Positions 37,025-46,697 of a DNA stretch of 64,000 nucleotides are shown one piece after another. Each line of letters opens with the position of its first letter. Within the stretch, counting starts at the first letter, position 1. The position numbers were made by a program, and so were the translations under genes. Under the pieces are notes generated by a model. The model searched no databases. It was not told where the DNA came from and saw nothing but the letters and a program-made list of their open reading frames with translations. Source of the DNA: Halomonas sp. (GTDB lineage: Bacteria; Pseudomonadota; Gammaproteobacteria; Pseudomonadales; Halomonadaceae); assembly GCF_011050415.1 (NCBI RefSeq), contig NZ_DRFS01000019.1, forward strand, positions 248,001 through 312,000, read 5' to 3'.

Positions 37025-38101
37025 ATGACCAGCACTTCGTCAGATTTTCGCGTTGCCCATGAAGACCTTAGCCGTTTTATGCAATCGGCGCTGGCTGCGG
37101 CCGGTGCTGATCAGCCGACAGCTGAGGCGACGACACGCGCCCTTGTCACCGCATCAAGGATGGGTACCGACAGCCACGGGCTGCGTCTGTTGCCGCATTA
37201 TTTGCAGGCACTTAACGGCGGGCGTCTTAATGGGGCGCCTAAGATGTCATTTCATCAACGCTTAGCCGCTACGGGCTATTTAGATGCAGACGATGGGCTG
37301 GGACACTTAGCGGGCTACACCGCCATTGAGCACGCCACTGCGATGGCGGAAGTGGCGGGTATCGGTGCTGTTGCCGTGGGTAACTCATCGCACTTCGGGG
37401 CGGCAGGATGCTACGCGCTGGCAGCGGCGGAGCGCGGTTATCTCGGAATGGCCTTCTGCAATTCGGACCCTTTTGTGCTGCTGCATGAGGGGGCCAAGCC
37501 CTTTCATGGCACTAATCCGATTGCCTTTGCAGCTCCGGTAGCGGGTGAGTTGCCTTATTTACTGGATATGGCCACCAGTTCGGTGCCCTGGAATCGGGTT
37601 CAGCAGTACGCCGCTATTGGCCGCGAGCTGCCGGATCACGTCGCTGCAGATGCCACGGGAAAGGTGAGTCGCGACCCCAGCGAGGTGGCGGCCTTGCTGC
37701 CGTTAGGTGGCAGTGATTTTGGCTTTAAAGGTGCTGGGCTGGGTGGCATGGTTGAGATACTTAGTTCAACGTTATCAGGTATGCAGCACGGTTTTACGTT
37801 GTTACCCATGGGCGGGCCTGATATGGCAACACCTCGTGGTGTAGGCCATTTTTTACTGGCTATGCACCCCGATGCGTTTGTTGAAGCAGGTACCTTCGCG
37901 CGAGGTTTAGCTGAGTACCTAACCGACTTACGCGCCCAGCCCGCTGCGAAAAATGCCAGCGTGCTTGCCCCTGGTGATCGAGAGTGGCGCTGCCTGGCCA
38001 AGCGTGATGCAGAGGGGATTCCGCTGGATTCCGCCAATCAATTAGCCTACGCCGAACTCGCTGAACAGTATCGAATAACACCACTCTCCCAACTCTCTTG
38101 A
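37025..38101 (+). CDS. Ldh-family (malate/L-lactate-type) oxidoreductase
   Basis: This 358-residue protein belongs to the MDH/LDH2 family (YlbC, YiaK relatives). It has TDSHGLRLLPHYLQ near residue 48, with the catalytic His, and the NSSHFGAAGCYA block. These NAD(P)H-dependent enzymes reduce 2-oxo acids or oxidise 2-hydroxy acids and form an unusual fold without a Rossmann domain. It follows the TRAP set 2 genes by 23 bases and probably acts on the imported sugar acid or its keto form. Confidence 0.88.
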   Translation: MTSTSSDFRVAHEDLSRFMQSALAAAGADQPTAEATTRALVTASRMGTDSHGLRLLPHYLQALNGGRLNGAPKMSFHQRLAATGYLDADDGLGHLAGYTAIEHATAMAEVAGIGAVAVGNSSHFGAAGCYALAAAERGYLGMAFCNSDPFVLLHEGAKPFHGTNPIAFAAPVAGELPYLLDMATSSVPWNRVQQYAAIGRELPDHVAADATGKVSRDPSEVAALLPLGGSDFGFKGAGLGGMVEILSSTLSGMQHGFTLLPMGGPDMATPRGVGHFLLAMHPDAFVEAGTFARGLAEYLTDLRAQPAAKNASVLAPGDREWRCLAKRDAEGIPLDSANQLAYAELAEQYRITPLSQLS

Positions 38102-38177
38102 AGGCTGGGTTGAACGATAGCGATTGGAAATGCAGTAACATAGCGGAAAATTCCAGCTTAACCAGGGGTGACTGCCT

Positions 38178-38900
38178 ATGAGCAGATACCGGATCGAGCG
38201 TAAAACGCTGTCCGAACAGGTCGCCGAACAGCTCGAGGCGGAGATTCTCGAGGGGCGGCTAAGTGAAAATGATCAATTGCCTTCAGAAAGGGAGTTGATG
38301 GAGCAGTTTGGAGTCGGCAGGCCCGCCGTGCGCGAGGCACTATTCCACCTGCAACAGCTTGGCCTAATTGCTATTAACAGCGGCACCCGTGCCAGAGTTA
38401 TTCGCCCCACCGCCGAGGCGGTCATGGCGAGGCTTTCCGGGGTGACCCGGCAACTGCTTTCCAAGCCTGATGGCCAGCAATATTTCCAGGAAGCACGGGC
38501 TATGTTTGAGATCTCGTTGGCGCGCTACGCGGCTCGTAATGCTAGTGAAGAGGATCTGGTGAGGTTACGTGATGCGCTGCAAGCCAACCGCGATGCGATT
38601 GGTGACGAAGCACGCTTCAAACGCTCCGACAATGACTTTCACGGCGTGTTGGCGAGCATTGGCCGTAATCCCATTTTCGATGCGATTCATGTAGCGCTTT
38701 CCGAGTGGCTTGATGATCGCCGCGCGCTGGTACTGCAGCAAAAAGATGAAGATAAAGCCGCCACTGCTGCGCACACCGAAATCATTGCGGCCATCGAATC
38801 CCGCGACCCAGATGCGGCCGAAGCGGCTATGCGTCGCCACCTCGACCGTCACTACGGTACTTATATGCAGCTTAAAAAACGCCTCTCTGATGCACCCTAG
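38178..38900 (+). CDS. GntR/FadR-family regulator, NanR-like
   Basis: This 240-residue regulator has a GntR winged helix-turn-helix (QLPSERELMEQFGVGRPAVREAL, residues 34-56) and an FCD effector domain. The whole sequence resembles E. coli NanR, including the INSGTRARV and RSDNDFHGVLA blocks. NanR itself represses sialic acid genes, but no nan genes occur here. It probably controls the SDR-PdxA2-DtnK-TRAP genes upstream through the GTATG-rich sites at 30678 and 33848. The effector is likely one of the local sugar acids or their intermediates. Confidence 0.88.
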   Translation: MSRYRIERKTLSEQVAEQLEAEILEGRLSENDQLPSERELMEQFGVGRPAVREALFHLQQLGLIAINSGTRARVIRPTAEAVMARLSGVTRQLLSKPDGQQYFQEARAMFEISLARYAARNASEEDLVRLRDALQANRDAIGDEARFKRSDNDFHGVLASIGRNPIFDAIHVALSEWLDDRRALVLQQKDEDKAATAAHTEIIAAIESRDPDAAEAAMRRHLDRHYGTYMQLKKRLSDAP

Positions 38901-38923
38901 CGTCTATTTATCCGATACGTAGG

Positions 38924-40501
38924 CTAGCTTTCGCGTTTGCCATCTACTAGTCGGGAAACGTTAAACGGGTTGTCGTCGCGTAGCGCTTCGGGCAGCAGGC
39001 CAGCGGGTAAGTCTTGGTAGCAGACCGGGCGCAGGAAGCGATAAATCGCCGCGCTGCCTACCGAGGTGGTGCGTGAATCCGACGTGGCAGGATAAGGGCC
39101 ACCGTGTACCATGGCGTGACCGACTTCAACCCCAGTGGGCCAACCATTGGCCATAATGCGTCCAGCGCGGCGTTCCAGAATCGGCAGCAAGCGCTTAGCG
39201 TCGGCGAGGTCACCATCGTCCATTTGCAGTGTGGCGGTTAATTGGCCTTCCAGCTGTTCTGCGACGCGCTGCATTTCATCACTATCACGGCACTCAATCA
39301 CCAGCGAGGTGGCACCAAAGACTTCGCCCTGAAGCGATTCGTCGGTTAAGAAATCGCTGGCGCTAGCGGTAAAGAGGCCTGTCTGGCAGCTATGGGGCGC
39401 ATCGTCGGTTTGCCCACGGGCGATTTCCTTAACGTTGGCACTGCCTGCCAGCGCAGCTACACCGCTTTGGTAAGCCGCGTGAATACCCGGCGTCAGCATA
39501 GTTTGTGCCGCGCTGGCCTTAACGGCTTCACCGGCAGTCGCCACAAATGCATCGAGATCAGGACCTTTAACGCCGATGACCAAGCCAGGGTTGGTACAAA
39601 ACTGGCCCGCGCCCATGTTCAGCGAAGCCACAAAGCCTTCTGCAATCTTGCTGCCGCGAGCGTTTAGCGCTTCGGGTAGCAGGAAGACCGGATTGATGCT
39701 GCTCATTTCTGCGTACACAGGAATTGGCTCGGGGCGCGCCTGCGCCGTTGCCATCAAGGCGGTGCCACCGCTTCGTGAACCAGTGAAACCAACGGCTTTA
39801 ATGCGTGGGTCGGCAACCAGTGCCTGGCCGATCTCTTTGCCTGAGCCAAATAGCAGTGAAAATACCCCTTCCGGCAGTTCACATTTGGCAACGGCGCGCT
39901 GAATGGCGCGGCCCACCAGCTCCGAGGTGCCTGGGTGGGCAGAATGGCCCTTGACGACCACCGGGCAGCCCGCCGCTAGCGCAGACGCGGTATCGCCTCC
40001 CGCCACGCTAAAGGCGAGGGGAAAGTTACTGGCGCCAAACACCGCTACCGGCCCTAGCGGAATATGCCGCTGACGCAGGTCGGCGCGGGGCAGCGGTTGG
40101 CGGTCAGGCAGGGCAGGGTCGTGGCGAAGATCGAGCCATTCACCCGCGCGTACCACCGAGGCAAACAGCCGCAGCTGGCCACAAGTACGGCCACGCTCGC
40201 CCTCAAGGCGAGCTTGAGGCAGGCCAGTCTCAGCCACGCCACGTTCGGTAAGCGCTGCGCCAATCGCCTCAATCTCATCGGCAATGGTTTCTAGAAAGCG
40301 CGCGCGGGTTTCAAGCGAGGTCTCGCGATAAATATCAAAGGCCGCTTCCGCAAGTTGGCAGGCCTGTTCCACCTCGGCGCGCGTACCACCTGGGTAACTC
40401 GGTGCTAACGCTTCACCCGTAGCGGGGTTGATCGCGTCAATCTCAGCCTGTGAGCCGGTAACGGCCTGTTGACCGATAAGCAGTGTGCCTTGCAGTGTCA
40501 T
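38924..40501 (-). CDS. 2-oxoglutarate semialdehyde dehydrogenase (KGSADH, NADP-type), copy 1
   Basis: This 525-residue aldehyde dehydrogenase has [10 protein letters not shown] (156-165), FTGSRSGG, catalytic Glu265 in [11 protein letters not shown] and catalytic Cys302 in [12 protein letters not shown]. The Glu context AEMSSINP replaces the usual ELGGK and is typical of long KGSADH and Vibrio-type NADP aldehyde dehydrogenases. It would oxidise 2-oxoglutarate semialdehyde to 2-oxoglutarate, the last step of non-phosphorylating pentose pathways. It lies 11 bases after the AraD1 stop. Confidence 0.9.
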   Translation of the reverse strand: MTLQGTLLIGQQAVTGSQAEIDAINPATGEALAPSYPGGTRAEVEQACQLAEAAFDIYRETSLETRARFLETIADEIEAIGAALTERGVAETGLPQARLEGERGRTCGQLRLFASVVRAGEWLDLRHDPALPDRQPLPRADLRQRHIPLGPVAVFGASNFPLAFSVAGGDTASALAAGCPVVVKGHSAHPGTSELVGRAIQRAVAKCELPEGVFSLLFGSGKEIGQALVADPRIKAVGFTGSRSGGTALMATAQARPEPIPVYAEMSSINPVFLLPEALNARGSKIAEGFVASLNMGAGQFCTNPGLVIGVKGPDLDAFVATAGEAVKASAAQTMLTPGIHAAYQSGVAALAGSANVKEIARGQTDDAPHSCQTGLFTASASDFLTDESLQGEVFGATSLVIECRDSDEMQRVAEQLEGQLTATLQMDDGDLADAKRLLPILERRAGRIMANGWPTGVEVGHAMVHGGPYPATSDSRTTSVGSAAIYRFLRPVCYQDLPAGLLPEALRDDNPFNVSRLVDGKRES

Positions 40502-40512
40502 GTTGGCCTCCT

Positions 40513-41505
40513 TTAAAGGGTGTTAACTTGCGTTGAATCATGGGGTTGTTCCATGCGCAGTGTGTTGCGCAGCGGCCTGCCAAAGTCGCCAAGTGTGATC
40601 TCGAAGCGGTCGCCTTCGCGGGTCTGGATGCCGTCAGCAAAGCTTAGAGTAGCTGTGCCGAAGAAGTGCACGTGGACATCACCCGGGCGGCGAAAGCCGG
40701 GGTATTTGAAGTGGTGGTACTCAAGGTTGGCGATGCTATGAGCCATATTGGCTTCGCCAGTGAGAAATGGCTTTTCCCATAGCGTTTCGCCATCACGCAC
40801 AATGCGGCTGGTGCCCTCAAGGTGGTCGGGCAGCTCGCCGATCAGCAGCTCTGGGCCAACGCTGCATGCGCGCAATTTGGAGTGCGCTAGCCATAGGTAG
40901 TTAAAGCGCTCGGTGATGTGATCGGAAAACTCATTGCCCACCGCATAGCCGATCCGCCAGGGCGTGCCATCGGCAGCCACCACATACAGCCCGGCAAGCT
41001 CGGGCTCTTCCCCCGCATCCTCCGCGAATGCGGGGCTCGGCAGCTCTGCTTCGGGGGCAACGATGCAGTCACCATCGCCTTTGTAGAACCACTCCGGCTG
41101 GGCACCAGGTTTGTTATCGCTGGGCTTGCCACCCTCAACGCCGAGCTTAAACATGCGCATCGAGTCGGTGAGCTCGGTCTCCTCTACTTGGGCTTTAGCA
41201 TGCATAGCGGAGCGGGTATCGGCGCTGCCAAGGTGTGTTAAACCGGTACCAGTGACCAAGCAGTGGGCTGGATCGGGGTGTGTCAGCGGCGGTAGTAAGC
41301 GGCGTTCATCTATTAACGCCTGGTAATCGATGGAGGCGTCACCTAAGCGTGCCGTTATCGCCTGTTCAAGCGACTCTCCTGCGCTGATAGCCGCCTGTGC
41401 CAAGGCGTAGGTGCCGCCCTCAATGGCAATCGGGCGAACGCTATCGGCACTTTCCACCAGCGCGACCCGCAGCTGTTGCTGGTCGCGGTATTGAATCAAT
41501 CGCAT
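40513..41505 (-). CDS. araD1: AraD1-family (GguC-like) 2-keto-3-deoxy-L-arabonate dehydratase, copy 1
   Basis: This 330-residue protein has an FAH-type fold in its C-terminal half, with [35 protein letters not shown] and [16 protein letters not shown] blocks. AraD1-family proteins take the place of the aldolase-fold AraD and convert 2-keto-3-deoxy-L-arabonate to 2-oxoglutarate semialdehyde. The ATG at 41505 follows AAGGAG. It lies between KGSADH and TRAP set 3, which supports the assignment. A second copy is at 58096. Confidence 0.85.
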   Translation of the reverse strand: MRLIQYRDQQQLRVALVESADSVRPIAIEGGTYALAQAAISAGESLEQAITARLGDASIDYQALIDERRLLPPLTHPDPAHCLVTGTGLTHLGSADTRSAMHAKAQVEETELTDSMRMFKLGVEGGKPSDNKPGAQPEWFYKGDGDCIVAPEAELPSPAFAEDAGEEPELAGLYVVAADGTPWRIGYAVGNEFSDHITERFNYLWLAHSKLRACSVGPELLIGELPDHLEGTSRIVRDGETLWEKPFLTGEANMAHSIANLEYHHFKYPGFRRPGDVHVHFFGTATLSFADGIQTREGDRFEITLGDFGRPLRNTLRMEQPHDSTQVNTL

Positions 41506-41570
41506 CGTAACCTTCTCCTTGTTGTCGATAGTGATAGGTAGCTTTAGATAGCTGTAGTGAGAGATCGTGA

Positions 41571-42854
41571 TCAGTTACCACGTACGGCGGTGAGATTGGG
41601 TAGCCAGGTCACGATGTCAGGGAACGCAATCAGGATGACCAGCACCACCAGTAGCGCGGCATAGTAGGGCAGCATGGCTTTGACGAGCTGCTCCATGGAA
41701 ACCTTGCCGACCCCGCAGCCAACGTAAAGGCAGGTGCCCACCGGTGGCGTCAACAAACCAATACCCAGCACAAAGGCCATCAGCACGCCGAAGTAGACCG
41801 GGTCGACGCCTACTGAGGTCACAATGGGGGTTAGCATCGGCGCCATAATCACCATGGCAGGGGTCAAATCCATTACAAACCCCACCAGCAGCAGTAAGCC
41901 TGCCACGATCAACAGCAGCAGGAAGGGGTCTTGGGTGATCGCTTGTACTTGGGTAACCAGGGTTTGCGGCACCATATTGATGGTTAAAAACCACGCAATA
42001 ACGGTGGCAAATGCGAGCAGCAACAAGACCATGCCCGTCAAACGAGCAGTGCGAATCAGCATGCCCCACAGCTCACGAATCTTAAATTCGCGGTAGACCA
42101 CCAGAGAGATAAACAGCGAGTAAAGCAGCGCTGCGACGGCGGCCTCGGTGGCGGTGAATACGCCACCGATAATGCCGCCGATCACAATCACTGGCAGCAC
42201 CAATGCTAACCAAGCCGCCTTAAATGCCTCCCACAACACATCGAGGCGAAACTTGCGAGTCTGACCGGCGTGGCCAATGGTGGCCATAATGAAGGTCGTC
42301 GTCATCAGCGCAAAAGCAATCAATATGCCTGGCACTATGCCGGCAATGAATAGGCGGCTAATCGAGGTTTCGGTCACAATGCCAAATAGGATCAGCGGAA
42401 TAGAAGGCGGAATAATGATGCCGATGACGGATGAGACGGTGTTAATGGCAGTGGCTTGTGGCGCGGTGTAGCCCTGCTGCTTCATTGAGGGAATCATCAT
42501 GGCACCGGTCGCGGCCGTATCTGCCACCGCTGAACCGCTAATGCCACCGAAAAACATTGAGCCGGTAATCGCCACTTGACCCAAGCCACCGCGCACGAAA
42601 CCCACCAGGGCACCGGCTAGCTCCATTAAACGACGGGCGATGCCACCGTTACTCATCACTTCACCGACCAGAATAAAGAACGGAATCGCCAGTAGCGGAA
42701 AACTATTAACACCACGGATCGACTGTTCGATCATGATCGAGAGCGGAATATCAGACAGCACTGCCATGACCACGGCGGCGATACCCAGACCAAAGGCGAT
42801 GGGCAGGCCAAGTGCCAGTGAGGCGAAAAGAATGCCTAGAAAAATCCATAACAT
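41571..42854 (-). CDS. TRAP transporter large permease (DctM type), set 3
   Basis: The protein has 427 residues and about 12 hydrophobic helices with DctM blocks NSFPLLAIPFFILVGEVMSNGG, SGSAVADTAATG and IIIPPSIPLILFG. It is full length. It starts 3 bases after the small-subunit stop. It forms the channel of the third TRAP transporter, in the L-arabonate locus. Confidence 0.92.
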   Translation of the reverse strand: MLWIFLGILFASLALGLPIAFGLGIAAVVMAVLSDIPLSIMIEQSIRGVNSFPLLAIPFFILVGEVMSNGGIARRLMELAGALVGFVRGGLGQVAITGSMFFGGISGSAVADTAATGAMMIPSMKQQGYTAPQATAINTVSSVIGIIIPPSIPLILFGIVTETSISRLFIAGIVPGILIAFALMTTTFIMATIGHAGQTRKFRLDVLWEAFKAAWLALVLPVIVIGGIIGGVFTATEAAVAALLYSLFISLVVYREFKIRELWGMLIRTARLTGMVLLLLAFATVIAWFLTINMVPQTLVTQVQAITQDPFLLLLIVAGLLLLVGFVMDLTPAMVIMAPMLTPIVTSVGVDPVYFGVLMAFVLGIGLLTPPVGTCLYVGCGVGKVSMEQLVKAMLPYYAALLVVLVILIAFPDIVTWLPNLTAVRGN

Positions 42855-42857
42855 GGC

Positions 42858-43451
42858 CTAACGATCTCCTGTAGTAGAGGTCGTAACACTGGGCGAGCGT
42901 ATTTGCAAAATGCTCTGCCAGGCGCGCCAAATAGCGACCGCAGCAATAAACACCGCGCATAGCACCAATGAGACATTGACGAAATTCCACGGCACACCAA
43001 GAATCGCAGTGCGTCCGGTGGATCTCGACAGTACGAGGAAGCCCCCCCAAATAATGACGCCCATCAAGGCGGTGATCATCAGATGCTGCAATAAATACAG
43101 CACATGGGCCGCGCGCGGCTTAAGCCTACGGACTAGAAAATCCACCGCGATGTGTTCATAGCGGGCGAAAGCGGCGGCGGCGCCAATAAAAATCAGCCAG
43201 ATAAACAGCATGCGCGCCAGCTCATCGGCCCAAGGCAGCGAATGATTTAATACCGCCCGCCCGATTACATTGGCAGATACGGAAATAATTAATGCCACTA
43301 ACAGGGTGGCAATCACATGCTCCATGGCCAGCGTTAGCCAGCGGAATAGCGCGGGGCCGCGACGTTGCTCGGTGTCGATCTCCAACGGTTCGCGTTGGGG
43401 GTCGTCGAAAAATGTCGCCGTATCTGGAAGTGGCGTGTTGGGTATGTCCAT
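42858..43451 (-). CDS. TRAP transporter small permease (DctQ type), set 3
   Basis: This 197-residue protein has a polar N-terminus of about 35 residues followed by four hydrophobic segments with the family motif LPWADELARMLF. The start follows GGAGAG closely. A hairpin separates it from the binding-protein gene upstream. Confidence 0.9.
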   Translation of the reverse strand: MDIPNTPLPDTATFFDDPQREPLEIDTEQRRGPALFRWLTLAMEHVIATLLVALIISVSANVIGRAVLNHSLPWADELARMLFIWLIFIGAAAAFARYEHIAVDFLVRRLKPRAAHVLYLLQHLMITALMGVIIWGGFLVLSRSTGRTAILGVPWNFVNVSLVLCAVFIAAVAIWRAWQSILQIRSPSVTTSTTGDR

Positions 43452-43480
43452 GAGCTCTCCGAAGAGGCGAATAACGACGA

Positions 43481-43504
43481 GGCAAGAGGCGTTTGCCCCT
43501 TGCC
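43481..43504 (-). terminator. Intercistronic hairpin between TRAP genes, set 3
   Basis: On the minus strand, GGCAAGGGGC and GCCTCTTGCC form a 10-pair stem with one G-U wobble and an AAAC loop. The same arms on the plus strand would have an A-C mismatch, so the structure favours leftward RNA. No T-run follows. It probably protects or attenuates the message between binding-protein and membrane genes. Confidence 0.7.
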
Positions 43505-43526
43505 ATGGCGGCTATTACTCGGCCAT

Positions 43527-44606
43527 CTAATCAGTCGTCGTTGATTCGACAATTTGCTGAAATTCAGCAACCAAATCTTCCCCAATACGGGGTGCCCACT
43601 CTTCATAAACCGGCTGCACGGCTTCCTGGAAGGCGGCAATCTGGTCATCATCAAGGCGGGTGATTTGCATGCCACGCTCTTCAAGTTGATCCCGTGCCCA
43701 GTCGTCGTACTCAGTGGCTAACTGAATTTCGTAGGCCGCCGCCTCGCGGGCTGCTTCTTGCACCAATTCCTGGTAGGCCGGGTCAAGGCGATCCCATGTC
43801 CGCTCGGACATCATAATAATGAAGGGGGTATAAACGTGGCGTGTCTCAGAGCCGTAATCCTGCACTTCATGAAAATTGGAGGTCAGAATCGTGCTCCAGG
43901 GGTTCTCTTGACCATCGATTACTCCCTGCTCCATCGCTGAAAACACCTCGCCAAACGCCATGGGGGTAGGGTTGGCGCCCAGCGCTTGCCAGATACTCAG
44001 TTGTACCGGGTTTTCCATGGTGCGAATGGTTAGGCCGCTGACATCTAACCCGGCGACATCGTCGGGCGACTCCACGGGACGCACGCTATTGGTCAACTGA
44101 CGATAGCCGTTCTCATGGTAGGCGAAGGCCTTAATGCCGGTGCCTTCAAACTTATCGAGTAGACCGAGAGCAGCCTCGCTTTCCAGCACCGCGATGGCGG
44201 CTTCCCGGGTAGGTAGCAGAAACGGCAGGTCGAAAACAGCCAGTTCCGGCACATAGCTGGTCGCTGGTGAAGTCGAAGGGATGGTCATATCCAGTGTTCC
44301 CGTCTGCAGCATCTCCATCATCTGCGCATCGTCGCCCAACTGGCTGTTAGGAAACACATTTACCGTCAAACGCCCTTCAGTGCGCTCAGCCAGAATGTCA
44401 CCAAAATAGCGTGTGGAGATATACAGCGGTGATGTCTCAGCTAAGCCAAGACCAACACGAATAGTATGTGTACCAAGATTTTCTGTGATCACCTCGCCCT
44501 GGATGGGTGGAGGATCGGATAGGTCAGGCGTTTGTGCGTAAACGCTACCTGTGCTGAGCAGTGTGGCACCGGTCATTAATAGGGTGCGCTTCCAAAGAAG
44601 TTGCAT
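43527..44606 (-). CDS. TRAP transporter substrate-binding protein (DctP type), set 3
   Basis: This 359-residue periplasmic protein has a signal peptide with probable cleavage after Ala24 (SVYA/QT). It carries the carboxylate-binding Arg195 in GLTIRTMENP and the GANPTPMAFGEVFSAMEQGVIDGQENP block. A GTG three codons upstream is possible, but ATG 44606 has a better-placed GGAGAG. By location it probably imports L-arabonate or a related pentonate. It is divergent from the arabonate dehydratase gene and shares a regulatory region with it. Confidence 0.91.
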   Translation of the reverse strand: MQLLWKRTLLMTGATLLSTGSVYAQTPDLSDPPPIQGEVITENLGTHTIRVGLGLAETSPLYISTRYFGDILAERTEGRLTVNVFPNSQLGDDAQMMEMLQTGTLDMTIPSTSPATSYVPELAVFDLPFLLPTREAAIAVLESEAALGLLDKFEGTGIKAFAYHENGYRQLTNSVRPVESPDDVAGLDVSGLTIRTMENPVQLSIWQALGANPTPMAFGEVFSAMEQGVIDGQENPWSTILTSNFHEVQDYGSETRHVYTPFIIMMSERTWDRLDPAYQELVQEAAREAAAYEIQLATEYDDWARDQLEERGMQITRLDDDQIAAFQEAVQPVYEEWAPRIGEDLVAEFQQIVESTTTD

Positions 44607-44769
44607 GGTGGTCACTCTCCTGGCGTGCTGCAGAGCGCTTCGCTAAGGGCGTCTTCAAAGCGGACTACAGCGTGGTTGCTATTGTTGTTGTGAATCGTTG
44701 TTGTACGTCAGCGGCATTCACTTAGGGAATGTGAGCCGCAACCCTTAGATGAATGTCTAACGTTTTGGC

Positions 44770-44786
44770 TATATGTTCAACATATA
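44770..44786. promoter_or_regulatory. Operator candidate in the divergent TRAP / arabonate dehydratase region
   Basis: TATATGTT-C-AACATATA is a 17-base inverted repeat with perfect 8-base arms, about 90 bases from the dehydratase start and 165 from the TRAP start. It suits a dimeric GntR/FCD regulator such as the one encoded at 47674. Assignment is inferred. Confidence 0.55.
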
Positions 44787-44873
44787 CTTTTGTATGTATC
44801 GACGCTGAGGTGAAGAAGGCGTACCGTCATGACACTCTTTTCTTATTCTTCACTTTAGGCGTGGAGTTTCACC

Positions 44874-46676
44874 ATGGCCAATTCCCATCGCATAACGCCT
44901 GAACAGTTGCGTTCACGTTACTGGTTCGATAACCCCGATCATCCCGGCACCACGGCGCTGTGTATCGAACGCTATCTCAATTACGGCATTACGCTGGATG
45001 AGTTGACCAGCGGTAAGCCGATTATTGGTATTTGCCAGTCAGGGTCAGATTTAACCCCGTGTAACCGCCATCACATTGACTTGGTCAAGCGGGTTAAAGA
45101 CGCTATTCGCTCAGCGGGTGGCGTGCCGTTTGAATTCCCGATGCACCCGATCCACGAAAATGTGCGCAGGCCAACCGCTGCGCTGGATCGTAACCTCGCC
45201 TACTTAGGGCTGGTGGAAGTGCTACACGGCTACCCGTTAGATGGCGTGGTATTAACCACCGGCTGCGATAAAACCACGCCAGCGGCGTTGATGGCCGCGG
45301 CCACGGTCAATATTCCCGCTATAGTGCTCTCTGGCGGGCCGATGCTAAACGGTTGGCGCGGTGCCGAACGGGTAGGCTCCGGCACGATTATCTGGGAATT
45401 ACGCAAGCGCCTGGCGGCGGGAGATATTGATTACGCTGAGTTTCTTTCCCGGGCCAGCGATTCAGCGCCGTCCATTGGCCACTGCAATACCATGGGCACC
45501 GCTTCCACCATGAACTCCATGGCCGAAGTGTTGGGCATGAGCCTGCCGGGTTCAGCGGTGATTCCGGCGCCTTACAAAGAGCGGGCCATGGTGGCTTACG
45601 ACACCGGTACGCGGATTGTCGATATGGTCTGGGAAGACCTGCGCCCGCTGGATATTCTGACCCGTAAAGCCTTTGAAAACGCCATTGTGGCGTGCTCGGC
45701 GCTGGGCGGCTCCTCTAACGCGCCGGTGCATATCAATGCCATTGCTCGCCATGCAGGCGTAGAGCTGGATAACGATGATTGGCAGCGCTTAGGCCATGAA
45801 ATTCCGCTGCTGGCTAACGTGATGCCAGCCGGCGCTTTTCTGTGTGAGGAGTTTTACCGCGCGGGAGGCGTTCCTGCCGTTCTGCACGAGTTGCATGGGG
45901 CTGGTAGGCTTCACGGCGATGCGCTGACCGTGAATGGCCGTTCGCTGGGTGATAATCTGCAGGGGCGTGAAACTCAGGATACCGATGTGATTTGCCGCTA
46001 TGCCGACCCGTTGGTTGCGCACGCGGGCTTCCTCAATCTCAAGGGCAACTTATTCGACTCGGCGCTGATGAAAACCAGCGTGATCTCACGGGATTTTCGC
46101 GAGCGCTTTCTCAATGATCCCAATGACCCTGAGGCGTTTGAAGGCAAGGTGGTGGTGTTTGATGGCTCCGAGGATTACCACGCCCGTATTGATGACCCGT
46201 CGCTCAACATCGATGCCCGAACCATTCTGGTAATGCGTGGCGCTGGCCCGGTGGGGCATCCCGGCGGGGCTGAAGTGGTCAATATGCAGCCGCCAGAGGC
46301 GCTGATCAAGCAAGGCATCGAATCGCTGCCGTGCCTGGGCGATGGCCGCCAGTCGGGCACTTCCGGCTCGCCATCAATTCTTAATGCCTCACCAGAAGCG
46401 GCCACAGGGGGCGGTTTGGCGCTGCTGGAGAGTGGAGACCGGCTGCGGGTTGATCTCAAGCGTGGCGAGGTGCAGTTGCTGATCGAGACGCGTGAGCTGG
46501 AAGCACGCCGCGAGCGGTTAGCCCAGCAGGGTGGCTACCGTTACCCAGGCCACCAAACGCCCTGGCAAGAGATTCAGCGCAGCATGGTCGAACCGCTGGA
46601 TCGTGGCATGACCTTAGTACCCGCCACCAAGTATCGCGACGTAGCTCGCCAGCACCCGCCCAGGGATAATCATTAA
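44874..46676 (+). CDS. L-arabonate dehydratase (IlvD/Edd family)
   Basis: This 600-residue protein belongs to the IlvD/Edd iron-sulphur dehydratases. The probable cluster ligands are Cys63 ([10 protein letters not shown]), Cys131 ([10 protein letters not shown]) and Cys203 ([10 protein letters not shown]), with spacing as in sugar-acid dehydratases. It would convert L-arabonate to 2-keto-3-deoxy-L-arabonate in the cytoplasm. The AraD1 and KGSADH genes across the divergent region, and an arabinose 1-dehydrogenase-like gene downstream, complete the route. L-fuconate and D-galactonate can be substrates of related enzymes. Confidence 0.9.
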   Translation: MANSHRITPEQLRSRYWFDNPDHPGTTALCIERYLNYGITLDELTSGKPIIGICQSGSDLTPCNRHHIDLVKRVKDAIRSAGGVPFEFPMHPIHENVRRPTAALDRNLAYLGLVEVLHGYPLDGVVLTTGCDKTTPAALMAAATVNIPAIVLSGGPMLNGWRGAERVGSGTIIWELRKRLAAGDIDYAEFLSRASDSAPSIGHCNTMGTASTMNSMAEVLGMSLPGSAVIPAPYKERAMVAYDTGTRIVDMVWEDLRPLDILTRKAFENAIVACSALGGSSNAPVHINAIARHAGVELDNDDWQRLGHEIPLLANVMPAGAFLCEEFYRAGGVPAVLHELHGAGRLHGDALTVNGRSLGDNLQGRETQDTDVICRYADPLVAHAGFLNLKGNLFDSALMKTSVISRDFRERFLNDPNDPEAFEGKVVVFDGSEDYHARIDDPSLNIDARTILVMRGAGPVGHPGGAEVVNMQPPEALIKQGIESLPCLGDGRQSGTSGSPSILNASPEAATGGGLALLESGDRLRVDLKRGEVQLLIETRELEARRERLAQQGGYRYPGHQTPWQEIQRSMVEPLDRGMTLVPATKYRDVARQHPPRDNH

Positions 46677-46697
46677 AGGCAAAAGGATAAGCACTAA

